A stretch of DNA of 64,000 nt from an uncultured Fusobacterium sp. (GCF_905200055.1 NZ_CAJKIS010000005.1:1-64000), one strand, 5' to 3'; shown: positions 53,836 to 62,436, counted from the first letter of the stretch. Made by a program: numbers and translations. Notes: generated by a model not told the origin, from the sequence alone.

Positions 53836-54621
53836 ATGTTAATGGAGTCATTGTTAATAGCAATATTTGCTGGAATAGCAGGTATTGACTTATTTGATGG
53901 GTTGATACATATTCATAGACCCATCGTAACAGGAGCAGTAGTAGGGCTTATATTGGGTGATCTTAGAATGGGACTTATAGCTGGAGCAACACTTGAACTA
54001 GTATGGATGGGAGCCGTACCAGTTGGAGGAGCACAGCCACCTAACGTTGTTGTTGGAGGTATTATTGGAAGTACATTTGCAATTCTTACAAAACAAGATC
54101 CTGCAACAGCAGTAGGAATAGCTATTCCATTTGCAGTAGCTGTACAAGCTTGTATCACTTTATTATTTACTTTCTTCTCACCTGTAATGCATAAAGCAGA
54201 TAAATATGCTGAAGAAGCAAATACAAGTGGAATTGAAAGAATCAATTACCTTGGATTAGTATTGTTGTTTGTATTCTATTTCACAGTAACTTTCTTACCT
54301 ATTTCAATGGGAGCAAAAGCTGCTCAAGAGATTGTAGAATTACTACCTCAATGGTTAATAGATGGATTTGGTGTAGCTGGTGGTTTAATGCCTGCAATTG
54401 GATTTGCTATGCTTTTAAATATCATGTTCAAGAAAAATTATATTATTTTCTTTGTACTTGGATTTATTCTTGCAACATATTTACACTTACCTGTAATAGG
54501 AATAGCTGCAGTTGGATTTATAATTGCTATTTATGATTATCAAGTAAATAAAAAAATGGATAATATACAACCTACAGTTGGAGTAACAGCAGAGGAGGAG
54601 GATTATAGCGATGGAATATAG
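53836..54621 (+). CDS. PTS mannose/sorbose-family EIIC
   Basis: A 261-aa membrane channel component with about seven hydrophobic spans and the family motif GLILGDLRMGLIAGATLELVWMGAVPVGGAQPPN. It overlaps the IID gene by 11 bp. Together with IID it forms the sugar-translocating unit. Confidence 0.94.
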   Translation: MLMESLLIAIFAGIAGIDLFDGLIHIHRPIVTGAVVGLILGDLRMGLIAGATLELVWMGAVPVGGAQPPNVVVGGIIGSTFAILTKQDPATAVGIAIPFAVAVQACITLLFTFFSPVMHKADKYAEEANTSGIERINYLGLVLLFVFYFTVTFLPISMGAKAAQEIVELLPQWLIDGFGVAGGLMPAIGFAMLLNIMFKKNYIIFFVLGFILATYLHLPVIGIAAVGFIIAIYDYQVNKKMDNIQPTVGVTAEEEDYSDGI

Positions 54622-55420
54622 AGACAACAGTAAAGAAAAAGTTATAACTAAAAAAGATTTGAATAATATGGTATGGAGATCACTTCTTTTACAAGCATCT
54701 TTTAACTATGAAAGAATGCAAGCTGGTGGTTGGCTATATTCAATTCTTCCTGGGCTTAAAAAAATTCATAAAAATAAAGAAGATCTTTCAAATTCAATGA
54801 AACTTCACCTTGAATTCTTCAATGTACATCCATTCTTAGTTACATTTGTTCAAGGACTTGTTCTTGCAATGGAAGAAAATAAAGAGAGTCAAGATTCAAT
54901 AAGAGGTATTAAAATTGCTTTAATGGGACCTCTTGGAGGAATCGGAGATGCTCTATGTTGGTTTACACTTCTACCTATAACTGCAAGTATTGGAGTTTCT
55001 CTTGCAAAAGATGGTAATATTGCTGGTCCAATAGTATTTTTACTTCTATTTAATATAGTTCATATCTTCTTAAGATTTTTCTTAATGCACTATTCTTATA
55101 AAATGGGAGTTGGAGCTATTTCAAAACTAAAAGATGATACAGAATATGTTACAAATGGATCTTTAATTTTAGGACTTACAGTAATTGGAGGACTAATTGC
55201 TTCATTTGTAAACTTAAAAATAGCAACTGTTATAAATCTTGGAAATGATGTTATGGTTAATATTCAACAAGATGTTTTTGATAAAATAATACCTAATATT
55301 TTACCATTACTTTATACATTGTTTATGTTCTATCTTCTTAAAAAAGGTAAAAAACCAATAACTCTTATTCTTCTTACTCTTGTAATAGGTATAGCAGGAA
55401 GAGGACTTGGAATTTTATAA
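54611..55420 (+). CDS. PTS mannose/sorbose-family EIID
   Basis: A 269-aa membrane component: SFNYERMQAGGWLYSILPGLKKIHKNKEDL near the N-terminus and GPLGGIGDALCWFTLLPI in the middle are IID signatures. Several C-terminal spans are visible. Start codon overlaps the IIC gene (GCGATGGAA), so the two are coupled. Confidence 0.94.
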   Translation: MEYRDNSKEKVITKKDLNNMVWRSLLLQASFNYERMQAGGWLYSILPGLKKIHKNKEDLSNSMKLHLEFFNVHPFLVTFVQGLVLAMEENKESQDSIRGIKIALMGPLGGIGDALCWFTLLPITASIGVSLAKDGNIAGPIVFLLLFNIVHIFLRFFLMHYSYKMGVGAISKLKDDTEYVTNGSLILGLTVIGGLIASFVNLKIATVINLGNDVMVNIQQDVFDKIIPNILPLLYTLFMFYLLKKGKKPITLILLTLVIGIAGRGLGIL

Positions 55421-55435
55421 TAAAGGAGATAAGTT

Positions 55436-55864
55436 ATGACACCAATTATAGTAACAGGACATGGGGAGTTTGCTTCAGCTCTTGAAAAAACTATGGAGTA
55501 TGTTGTTGGCCCTCAAGAAGATATTTATTTTATAAATTTTAATAACGGAATGGGAAATGGGGAACTTGAAGAGAAACTAAGAAAAGTTGTTTCAGAAACA
55601 GGAAGTGACGAAATAATATTCTTAGCTGACATAGTTGGAGGAACTCCCTTTTCTACAGCTGTTTTAATTTCTCAAGATATACCAAAAAGCAAAGTATTTG
55701 GTGGATGTAATATGCCTATGCTATTTGCTGCTCTTGAAATGAGAGAAGAAGGAACTCTTGAGGAGATAGCAGAAAATATATTAGCAGATGCAAAAGCTAA
55801 TATAGCTCTTTTTGAAAATACAATAGCTATCTGTGAAATTGATGATTTTGAAGATGGTATTTAA
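55436..55864 (+). CDS. PTS mannose/sorbose-family EIIA
   Basis: A 142-aa EIIA domain with phospho-His9 in VTGHGEFA and DIVGGTPF (about 62-69). It accepts phosphate from HPr. Last gene of the PTS operon. No sugar kinase, isomerase or glycosidase accompanies it, so the transported sugar must be used by enzymes elsewhere. Confidence 0.93.
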   Translation: MTPIIVTGHGEFASALEKTMEYVVGPQEDIYFINFNNGMGNGELEEKLRKVVSETGSDEIIFLADIVGGTPFSTAVLISQDIPKSKVFGGCNMPMLFAALEMREEGTLEEIAENILADAKANIALFENTIAICEIDDFEDGI

Positions 55865-55875
55865 ACTAAACAATA

Positions 55876-55910
55876 AAAGACCTGCACTTCATTTAGTAGT
55901 GCAGGTCTTT
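55876..55910. terminator. Bidirectional terminator between PTS and kdsC
   Basis: 13-bp stem AAAGACCTGCACT/AGTGCAGGTCTTT between the convergent PTS operon and kdsC-like gene, with T and A runs on either side. Confidence 0.9.
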
Positions 55911-55915
55911 ATTTA

Positions 55916-56419
55916 TTATTTTTGATTTAAAAATCTATTTATTACATTTTCCCAAGTTCCATTTTCTTTCATTAGAAATTCAATGAATTCTCTTACTGCT
56001 CCATCTCCACCATCTTTAGTAGAAATAAAATGAACTCTCTCTAAAACTTCAGCTGCACTATTTTTAGGAGCTGCTGCAATTTTTACCATTCTCATTACAC
56101 CAAGATCGTTGATGTCATCTCCCATATATGCTACTTCATCTAAAGTTATACCTAATTTAGTTATTAATTTCTCCATCTCTTGAACTTTATTTGATATCCC
56201 TTGAGCTACCTCTTGGATTCCTAATTCGTCTGCTCTTCTTTGTACAATATTAGAAGATTTTCCAGTAATTATTGCAACTATTCCACCCTCTTTTATCCAT
56301 TGAGCTATTGCAAATCCATCTTTAACATCAAAAGCCTTTAAGTTGTTGTCTTTATCATCTGTATATATCTTTCCATTTGATAATGTTCCATCCACATCTA
56401 AAGCTATTAATTTTATCAT
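55916..56419 (-). CDS. kdsC: KdsC-type HAD phosphatase
   Basis: A 167-aa HAD phosphatase without a cap domain, the size and layout of KdsC (3-deoxy-D-manno-octulosonate 8-phosphate phosphatase) used for LPS core synthesis. Motifs: DVDGTLSNG (nucleophile Asp), TGKSS, and GDDINDLGVM. Other KDO genes are not in the window, so the substrate is inferred. It follows rpsT on the same strand but behind a terminator. Confidence 0.85.
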   Translation of the reverse strand: MIKLIALDVDGTLSNGKIYTDDKDNNLKAFDVKDGFAIAQWIKEGGIVAIITGKSSNIVQRRADELGIQEVAQGISNKVQEMEKLITKLGITLDEVAYMGDDINDLGVMRMVKIAAAPKNSAAEVLERVHFISTKDGGDGAVREFIEFLMKENGTWENVINRFLNQK

Positions 56420-56454
56420 CTTTCCTCATCTCCCTTTTAAATTTTTATATAAAG

Positions 56455-56482
56455 AAAAAAGGATATCCAATACAGGATATCC
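56455..56482 (-). terminator. Terminator of rpsT
   Basis: Perfect 8-bp palindromic arms GGATATCC/GGATATCC followed by TTTTTT on the minus strand. Confidence 0.88.
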
Positions 56483-56501
56483 TCTCACATACTAAGAAAA
56501 A

Positions 56502-56762
56502 TTATAGTGCGTTTACTTTAGCAGCTAATCTTGCTTTCTTTCTAGATGCTGTATTTTTCTTCATGATTCCTTTGCTTACTGCTTTATCTAATTCTTTGTA
56601 AGCTACTGATAGAGCTGCTTTTGCTGCTTCTACATCTTTAGTATCTACAGTTGTTAAAACTTTTTTAGTCATTGTTTTAACTCTAGATTTTACTGCTTGA
56701 TTTCTTTCTCTGTTTCTTTCTGCTACTAAAACTCTCTTTTTAGCTGATCTTGAATGTGCCAA
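56502..56762 (-). CDS. rpsT: 30S ribosomal protein S20
   Basis: An 86-aa Lys/Arg-rich protein, the first protein bound in 16S rRNA 5'-domain assembly. The sequence has HSRSAKKRVLVAERNRERN and ASRKKARLAAKVN. The start is a TTG at 56762, 8 bp after GGAGG; no ATG is available in frame at the right place. A UUG start is also used by E. coli rpsT, where it limits translation and takes part in autoregulation. Single gene with its own promoter and terminator. Confidence 0.93.
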   Translation of the reverse strand: MAHSRSAKKRVLVAERNRERNQAVKSRVKTMTKKVLTTVDTKDVEAAKAALSVAYKELDKAVSKGIMKKNTASRKKARLAAKVNAL

Positions 56763-56811
56763 ATTAAAAACCTCCAATTATTTTCAAATAAATAAATTAT
56801 TTTTCCATAAA

Positions 56812-56840
56812 ATGATATCATAAATTAAACAAAATGTCAA
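56812..56840 (-). promoter_or_regulatory. rpsT promoter
   Basis: Minus strand: -35 TTGACA (56835-56840), 17-bp spacer, -10 TATCAT (56812-56817), about 45 bp upstream of the TTG start. Confidence 0.78.
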
Positions 56841-57026
56841 CTTGTTATTGACAAGAAGTAATTTTAATTTGTTTAAGTTAAGCTACAAAAGAGACACCTT
56901 TTCTTGTACAATGGACCATATTTATTCTATCATAATTTCCCAAAAATTAAAAGTATTTTTTATATAAATTTCTTTTAAATCTTTATTTGTTAGATTTCAA
57001 TACATCTATATAATCTGGTGTAATAA

Positions 57027-57167
57027 ATGAATTTTAGGTACTCATTTTTGGACTACTCAAACTCTAAAACAGCTAGTCATAGACATTTTATAGCAATAAT
57101 CAAGGGAGATAAAGTTCATTTTAAGGCAAAAATGGGTGTTTATTTTCCGTTCAGTAGTTTTAATTGA
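57027..57167 (+). CDS. Possible 46-aa open frame in the rpsT-carB gap
   Basis: ATG at 57027 to TGA at 57165, beginning MNFRYSFLDYSNSKTASHR. It has no clear ribosome site and no family resemblance I recognise. It lies just before the TGTAATCA array, so it could be a remnant of a mobile or plasmid replication gene, or chance. Confidence 0.2.
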   Translation: MNFRYSFLDYSNSKTASHRHFIAIIKGDKVHFKAKMGVYFPFSSFN

Positions 57168-57239
57168 AAAAAGCAGATTTTTTTAACTACTGAAATACAG
57201 CCATTAATACCTTTAATTTTCACGTAAAAGAATAAAAAG

Positions 57240-57580
57240 TGTAATCAGATGTAATCATTTGTAATCAAAGTGTAATCATAAAAATTTATACTAAAAATTA
57301 GAAATAACAATATAAAATAAAAGTGTAATCAAAAATGGGAGTAAGGGGACGTATATATATAGGTAATTTATAATATATTTGTATAAAAAAGTCTCCCTAT
57401 ATAAGATAGGTCTGTGTAAATTTGATTACACTTCACCCTAATTTCTATATATAACTATCTTAAATACATATAAAATTAAGTATAATTAATGATTACACTT
57501 AATTTTTAAAATATATATTAATAAATAGAAATAATAGTAATTAATAGATGTAATCAAAAGTTGGTTACATATTGATTACA
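57240..57580. repeat. Array of nine TGTAATCA boxes
   Basis: TGTAATCA occurs forward at 57240, 57250, 57260, 57271, 57324 and 57549, and inverted (TGATTACA) at 57423, 57490 and 57573. The first four copies repeat every 10-11 bp, one helical turn, like iterons. Most copies extend to AGTGTAATCA or TGATTACACTT. The rest of the 1.1-kb gap (56763-57896) is A+T-rich and non-coding. Function unknown; see findings. Confidence 0.85.
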
Positions 57581-57837
57581 CTTACAAGATTAAAACTATC
57601 TATAAAACTATATAAAAATAAAAACATAAAGAAAAATATTGAAAAAAAACTCTTTAGAACAGTAGTATTTTAGTAAAATAGACTAGTTGTCTAAGAGAAA
57701 AAAAGGAGCTTTTTACAACCTCTATAGCTATTTTAAGTGGGGTGAGTGACAGTAAAAAAGAGCTAAAGTACTTAAAAATATATAAAAAATCACATTTAAT
57801 ATGGCAAATTTATCTAAATATTCAATTAAAATATTAT

Positions 57838-57871
57838 AAAAAGTAGCTCCAGTACTAGTACCAGAGCTACT
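57838..57871 (-). terminator. Terminator of carAB
   Basis: AGTAGCTC/GAGCTACT stem extended by GGTAC/GTACT around the loop, with a TTTTT tail on the minus strand just past the carB stop. Confidence 0.88.
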
Positions 57872-57896
57872 CAATTATAATTATTAATAATATTTA

Positions 57897-60800
57897 CTAA
57901 ATTTTACTTACATCGAATACTTCAAGTTTATCTTCTTCAACATGTCTATCTTGCATTCTTAAAATTGCACTGATAGTGTCTAAAGCTGTTAAAACTTCAA
58001 CTCCATATTCAATAGCAGTTCTTCTCATTTTAAATCCATCTCTTTGAGCGTCATTTGCTTTTGTAGGTGTATTGATTAGTAGATCAACTTCTCTATTTTT
58101 CAATACATCAGAGATGTTAGGTGATGCTTCTCCCATTCTGTTTACTATTTTAGCTTCAACACCATTGTCAGCTAGGAATTTTTGAGTTCCTTTAGTTGCA
58201 TAAAGGATAGATCCATGTTCAACAAGGCTCTTAGCTATTGGTAAGAATTCCTCTTTATCTTTATCTCTAATAGTAACAAGTATCTTTCTATCTTTGATTA
58301 GGTGAACTCTCTTAGCTCCTAAAAGTCCTTTATAGATAGCTTCATCTACGTTGTTTCCAACTCCAAGAACTTCTCCTGTAGATCTCATTTCAGGTCCTAA
58401 TGATACTTCAACACTTGAAAGTTTTTCAGTAGAGAATACTGGTACTTTTACAGCAACTACATTTGGTTTTTTATAGATTCCTGTTCCATAAGGCATATCT
58501 TTTAATTTTTCTCCAAGAGCCACTCTTGTAGCTATTTCAATTGCAGGTACTCCTGAAACTTTTGAAATATATGGAACTGTTCTTGAAGATCTTGGGTTAA
58601 CTTCAATTACATATAATTTATGCTCATAAGCTATAAATTGAATGTTCATCATACCTTTAACTTCAAGAGCTTTAGCTATTTTCTTAGTAATTTCAAGAAG
58701 TTCTTCTTCTGTTCCTTCATATAGATTTTGTTGTGGATAGATAGTTATTGAGTCTCCAGAGTGAACTCCTGCTCTTTCTAAGTGTTCCATAACTCCAGGG
58801 ATTAATACATCTTCTCCATCACAGATAGCATCTACTTCAAGTTCAATACCGTTTAGATATTTATCTATTAATACTGGGTTTGAAGGGTCTCTATCAAATG
58901 ATGCTTCTAGATATTTAACTAGGTTATATTCATCGTGACAAATTTCCATTCCTTGTCCTCCAAGTACATATGAAGGTCTTACAAGTACTGGGTATTTAAT
59001 TTCATTTGCTATTGAGATTCCGTGGTTTACATCCCATACTGCTCTTCCTTTTGGTCTAGCAATATCAAGTTCTTCCATCATCTCTTCAAATCTTTCTCTA
59101 TCTTCTGCTTCGTCAATTTTGTCTGCACTTGTTCCAATTACTTTTATTCCTCTATCGCTTAGGTCATTTGCTAATTTAATAGCTGTTTGTCCTCCAAATT
59201 GAAGAATAACTCCTTCTGGTTTTTCTTTTTCAAGAATATTCATAATATCTTCTGTTACAAGTGGTTCAAAGTATAGTTTATCAGCAGTTGAGAAGTCTGT
59301 TGATACAGTTTCTGGGTTGTTGTTGATAATTATACTTTCAATTCCAAGTTTTTTAAGTGTTTTAACTGCATGTACTGTACAGTAGTCAAATTCTATTCCT
59401 TGTCCAATTCTGATTGGTCCTGAACCTATAACAACTATTTTTCTTCTATCTGATACTGTTGCATCATCATATTGATCATAAGTTGAGTAGTAGTATGAAG
59501 ATGTAGCTTTAAACTCTCCAGCACAAGTGTCAACCATTTTGTAAACTGGTGTTATATGATAAGCTTTTCTCTTAGTGTAGATGTCATCTTCACTGATTCC
59601 CATAAGATCTGCTATTCCTTTATCTGAGAATCCTTTATTTTTTAATTTTCTTAAATAATCTGGATCTAATTCTTTGAATTTTAATCCTTTTAAAATCTCT
59701 TCTTGTTTAACTATCCATTCGATTTTTTCCATGAAGAATTTATCTATTCCAGTTAATTTTTGAAGTTTTTCTTTTATATATCCTCTTCTTAACATTTCTG
59801 CAACAACGAAGATTCTTTCATCATCTGGTTTAACTACAGCAGCTTTTAATTGTTCCATAGTCATTTTCTTAGCTACTGGGTGTTCTAAACTATATCTTCC
59901 AATTTCAAGTGATCTGATTCCTTTTAAGAAAGCTGATTCAAATGTACTTCCGATAGCCATAACTTCTCCAGTTGCCATCATTTTTGTTCCTAGTGTTCTA
60001 TTTGCTTTTTTGAACTTATCAAATGGCCACTTAGGAATTTTTACAACTATATAGTCAATAGTTGGATCAAAACAAGCATAAGTTGTTTGAGTAGCTTCGT
60101 TTACTATTTCATCAAGAGTATATCCCATAGCAAGTTTTGTAGATACTCTAGCTATTGGGTAACCAGTTGCTTTTGATGCAAGAGCTGATGATCTTGAAAC
60201 TCTTGGGTTAATTTCTATAATTGCATATTCAAATGATTTTGGATGAAGAGCAAATTGAACATTACATCCTCCAATAACTCCAACTTCATTTACTATTTTA
60301 ACTGCTGATGCTCTAAGCATTGCACACTCTTTAGCTGAAAGTGTTTGAGTTGGTGCAACAACTATTGAGTCTCCAGTATGGATTCCAACTGGGTCAACGT
60401 TTTCCATGTTACATACAACTATTGTATTTCCATTTTTATCTCTGATTACTTCATATTCAATCTCTTTCCATCCATAGATTGATTTTTCAAGAAGTACTTG
60501 TCCTACCATTGAAAGAGCAAGTCCTTTTACTAATATATCTTCTAGTTCTTTAGGGTTGTTAGCAATTCCCCCTCCAGTTCCTCCAAGAGTATATGCAGGT
60601 CTTACAACGATTGGGTATCCAATCTCTCTTGCAACTTCGAATCCTTCTTCAAGAGTTTCAACTATTTTACTTTGAATAATAGGTTCTCCTAATTTATTCA
60701 TTGTTTCTCTGAATATTTCTCTGTCTTCTCCCTTTTTAATAGATTCAACAGAAGTTCCAATTACTCTTACTCCATATTTTTCAAGGATACCTTTTTCTGA

Positions 60801-61103
60801 AAGCTCAACTACCATGTTAAGTCCAGTTTGTCCTCCCATTCCTGCAATAATAGAGTCTGGTCTTTCTTTAGATATTACTTTTTCAACAAATTCTATAGTG
60901 ATTGGTTCAATATATATTCTATCAGCAACTGCTTTATCTGTCATAATTGTAGCAGGGTTTGAGTTGATAAGTACAACTTCAATTCCCTCTTTTTTTAGAG
61001 TTTCACAAGCTTGAGTTCCTGAATAGTCAAATTCAGCAGCTTGTCCTATTATAATTGGTCCTGAACCTATTACAAGTGTTTTCTTTATAGATTTATCTAA
61101 CAT
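57897..61103 (-). CDS. carB: Carbamoyl-phosphate synthase large subunit
   Basis: A 1068-aa enzyme made of two homologous ATP-grasp halves. The first (about 1-400) makes carboxyphosphate, and the second (about 550-930) phosphorylates carbamate. Between them is the oligomerisation domain, and at the end an MGS-like allosteric domain (about 940-1068). Paired motifs GSGPIIIGQAAEFDYSGTQ and GSGPIRIGQGIEFDYCTVH mark the halves. It follows carA by 55 bp. Its product feeds pyrimidine and arginine synthesis. The nitrogen source is discussed under carA. Confidence 0.97.
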   Translation of the reverse strand: MLDKSIKKTLVIGSGPIIIGQAAEFDYSGTQACETLKKEGIEVVLINSNPATIMTDKAVADRIYIEPITIEFVEKVISKERPDSIIAGMGGQTGLNMVVELSEKGILEKYGVRVIGTSVESIKKGEDREIFRETMNKLGEPIIQSKIVETLEEGFEVAREIGYPIVVRPAYTLGGTGGGIANNPKELEDILVKGLALSMVGQVLLEKSIYGWKEIEYEVIRDKNGNTIVVCNMENVDPVGIHTGDSIVVAPTQTLSAKECAMLRASAVKIVNEVGVIGGCNVQFALHPKSFEYAIIEINPRVSRSSALASKATGYPIARVSTKLAMGYTLDEIVNEATQTTYACFDPTIDYIVVKIPKWPFDKFKKANRTLGTKMMATGEVMAIGSTFESAFLKGIRSLEIGRYSLEHPVAKKMTMEQLKAAVVKPDDERIFVVAEMLRRGYIKEKLQKLTGIDKFFMEKIEWIVKQEEILKGLKFKELDPDYLRKLKNKGFSDKGIADLMGISEDDIYTKRKAYHITPVYKMVDTCAGEFKATSSYYYSTYDQYDDATVSDRRKIVVIGSGPIRIGQGIEFDYCTVHAVKTLKKLGIESIIINNNPETVSTDFSTADKLYFEPLVTEDIMNILEKEKPEGVILQFGGQTAIKLANDLSDRGIKVIGTSADKIDEAEDRERFEEMMEELDIARPKGRAVWDVNHGISIANEIKYPVLVRPSYVLGGQGMEICHDEYNLVKYLEASFDRDPSNPVLIDKYLNGIELEVDAICDGEDVLIPGVMEHLERAGVHSGDSITIYPQQNLYEGTEEELLEITKKIAKALEVKGMMNIQFIAYEHKLYVIEVNPRSSRTVPYISKVSGVPAIEIATRVALGEKLKDMPYGTGIYKKPNVVAVKVPVFSTEKLSSVEVSLGPEMRSTGEVLGVGNNVDEAIYKGLLGAKRVHLIKDRKILVTIRDKDKEEFLPIAKSLVEHGSILYATKGTQKFLADNGVEAKIVNRMGEASPNISDVLKNREVDLLINTPTKANDAQRDGFKMRRTAIEYGVEVLTALDTISAILRMQDRHVEEDKLEVFDVSKI

Positions 61104-61158
61104 CTTTTTCTTTCCTCCTAATTATCTAAAAACTTTTAACCTTCAACTTCACAAAATA

Positions 61159-62208
61159 CTACGCTTTTTTCTCTATAGTCTTTAAAAAATCAGCAAATAA
61201 GTTATTTGAATCTTCTGGATATGCTTCAGGTAAGAATTGTACTCCCATAGCTGAAAGTTCAACATTTCTAAATCCTTCTACAGTTTTATCATTTAAATTT
61301 ACATGAGTAGCTTCAGCATTTCCTAAAGCATCTATTGTATATCCATGATTTTGAGATGTTACATATATTCTGTTTCTTGCTATATCTTTAACTGGGTGGT
61401 TAGCTCCTCTATGTCCATTATTCATTTTAGCTATAGTTCCTCCAAGAGCAAGATTTAATACTTGTGCTCCTAAAGATACTCCAAATACTGGAAGTTTTCC
61501 TAATACTTCTTTCACTGTAGCTACAACTTCTGGTACATCTGCTGGATTTCCAGGTCCACTTGATAAGAATAATGCATCTATATTGTGTTTTTTCATTTCT
61601 TCAAATGTTGTATTGTATGGGAATACTGAAACTGCAAATCCCATTTTAGAAAGAGAATCTATAGTACTTCTTTTAACTCCTAGATCTAGAACTCCTATTC
61701 TAAGTCCATTTCCTCCAACTTCAATTATCTCTTTTCTACTTACTTCAGCAACTGCATTTTCATATGAGAAATTATCAAACTTTTCTTTTAATTCTTTGTG
61801 TGTAAGATCATCAGTTGTAATAATAGCTTTCATAGATCCATTGTCTCTTATTATTTTAGCTATCTCTCTTGTATCTACTCCTTTAAATCCTACTACATTA
61901 TATTGTCTTAAGAATCCGTCTAATGTCATTTCACATCTAAAGTTGTTAGGTAATTTTGCATCTTCTTTAATAACAAATCCTTTTAAATGAATCTTATCTG
62001 ATTCCATATCATCTAAGTTGATTCCGTAGTTTCCTACCATTGGATATGTCATAACTACTATCTTTCCATAAAGTGATGGATCAGTAAGAGTTTCTTGATA
62101 CCCTACCATTCCAGTAGTAAAAACTATTTCTCCAGTAGTTTCACCTAAATGTCCAAAGATTTTTCCATCAAAGCTCATGCCATTTTCAAGAATAAGTTTA
62201 CCTTTCAT
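61159..62208 (-). CDS. carA: Carbamoyl-phosphate synthase small subunit, glutaminase site lost
   Basis: A 349-aa protein with an intact CarA N-terminal domain (about 1-150) and a class I glutamine-amidotransferase domain (about 168-345). The catalytic Cys, normally in GxCLGHQ, is Ser245 (GVSLGAQ, where the following His is Ala248). The catalytic His of the HPEA motif is Leu326 (FLPEA); Glu328 remains. Without Cys and His it should not hydrolyse glutamine. The subunit probably keeps a structural role while CarB uses free ammonia, as in mammalian CPS I. AGGAGG precedes the ATG, directly behind the attenuator. Confidence 0.95.
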   Translation of the reverse strand: MKGKLILENGMSFDGKIFGHLGETTGEIVFTTGMVGYQETLTDPSLYGKIVVMTYPMVGNYGINLDDMESDKIHLKGFVIKEDAKLPNNFRCEMTLDGFLRQYNVVGFKGVDTREIAKIIRDNGSMKAIITTDDLTHKELKEKFDNFSYENAVAEVSRKEIIEVGGNGLRIGVLDLGVKRSTIDSLSKMGFAVSVFPYNTTFEEMKKHNIDALFLSSGPGNPADVPEVVATVKEVLGKLPVFGVSLGAQVLNLALGGTIAKMNNGHRGANHPVKDIARNRIYVTSQNHGYTIDALGNAEATHVNLNDKTVEGFRNVELSAMGVQFLPEAYPEDSNNLFADFLKTIEKKA

Positions 62209-62218
62209 TTCCCCTCCT

Positions 62219-62252
62219 AAAAAAAAAGATACAACTACAAAAAGTTATATCT
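62219..62252 (-). terminator. Attenuator (intrinsic terminator) in the carAB leader
   Basis: 10-bp stem AGATATAACT/AGTTGTATCT (one wobble) followed by nine U on the minus strand, 11 bp before the carA ATG. The leader-peptide stop codon (62245-62247) lies inside the 5' arm, so a ribosome reaching the stop would melt the stem. Confidence 0.88.
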
Positions 62253-62376
62253 TAGAAAATTTAAAATATTTAAAATTATGAATAACAAATCTAAAAGAAA
62301 AATCAAAAAGAATAGCAAATAGTTTTAACTTAAATGTGTTATTATACTTTTTATTTGATAGTATAACCTCTGCCAT
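62245..62376 (-). CDS. carAB leader peptide, 43 aa
   Basis: ATG at 62376, 8 bp after a perfect AGGAGG (62385-62390), followed by an in-frame 43-codon peptide starting MAEVILSNKKYNN. Its second half is crowded with Phe (TTT) codons, making the RNA strongly U-rich. It stops within the attenuator stem. Length and layout closely resemble the 44-aa pyrBI leader of E. coli. There, low UTP stalls RNA polymerase in a U-rich stretch so that the trailing ribosome prevents termination. Inferred role: UTP-sensing control of carAB. Confidence 0.82.
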   Translation of the reverse strand: MAEVILSNKKYNNTFKLKLFAILFDFSFRFVIHNFKYFKFSKI

Positions 62377-62407
62377 ATAACATCCCTCCTGATTTTTACT
62401 AAAAAAT

Positions 62408-62436
62408 ATTATATCTTTTTTTCAAACCTTTGTCAA
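62408..62436 (-). promoter_or_regulatory. carAB promoter, full consensus
   Basis: Minus strand: -35 TTGACA (62431-62436), exact 17-bp spacer, -10 TATAAT (62408-62413). A full-consensus promoter that would fire strongly, leaving control to the attenuator downstream. Confidence 0.88.

Noticed and set aside
57240..57580. A CRISPR array in the carB-rpsT gap
   Set aside because: The repeated unit is only 8-10 bp, occurs in both orientations, and there are no uniform spacers or cas genes.
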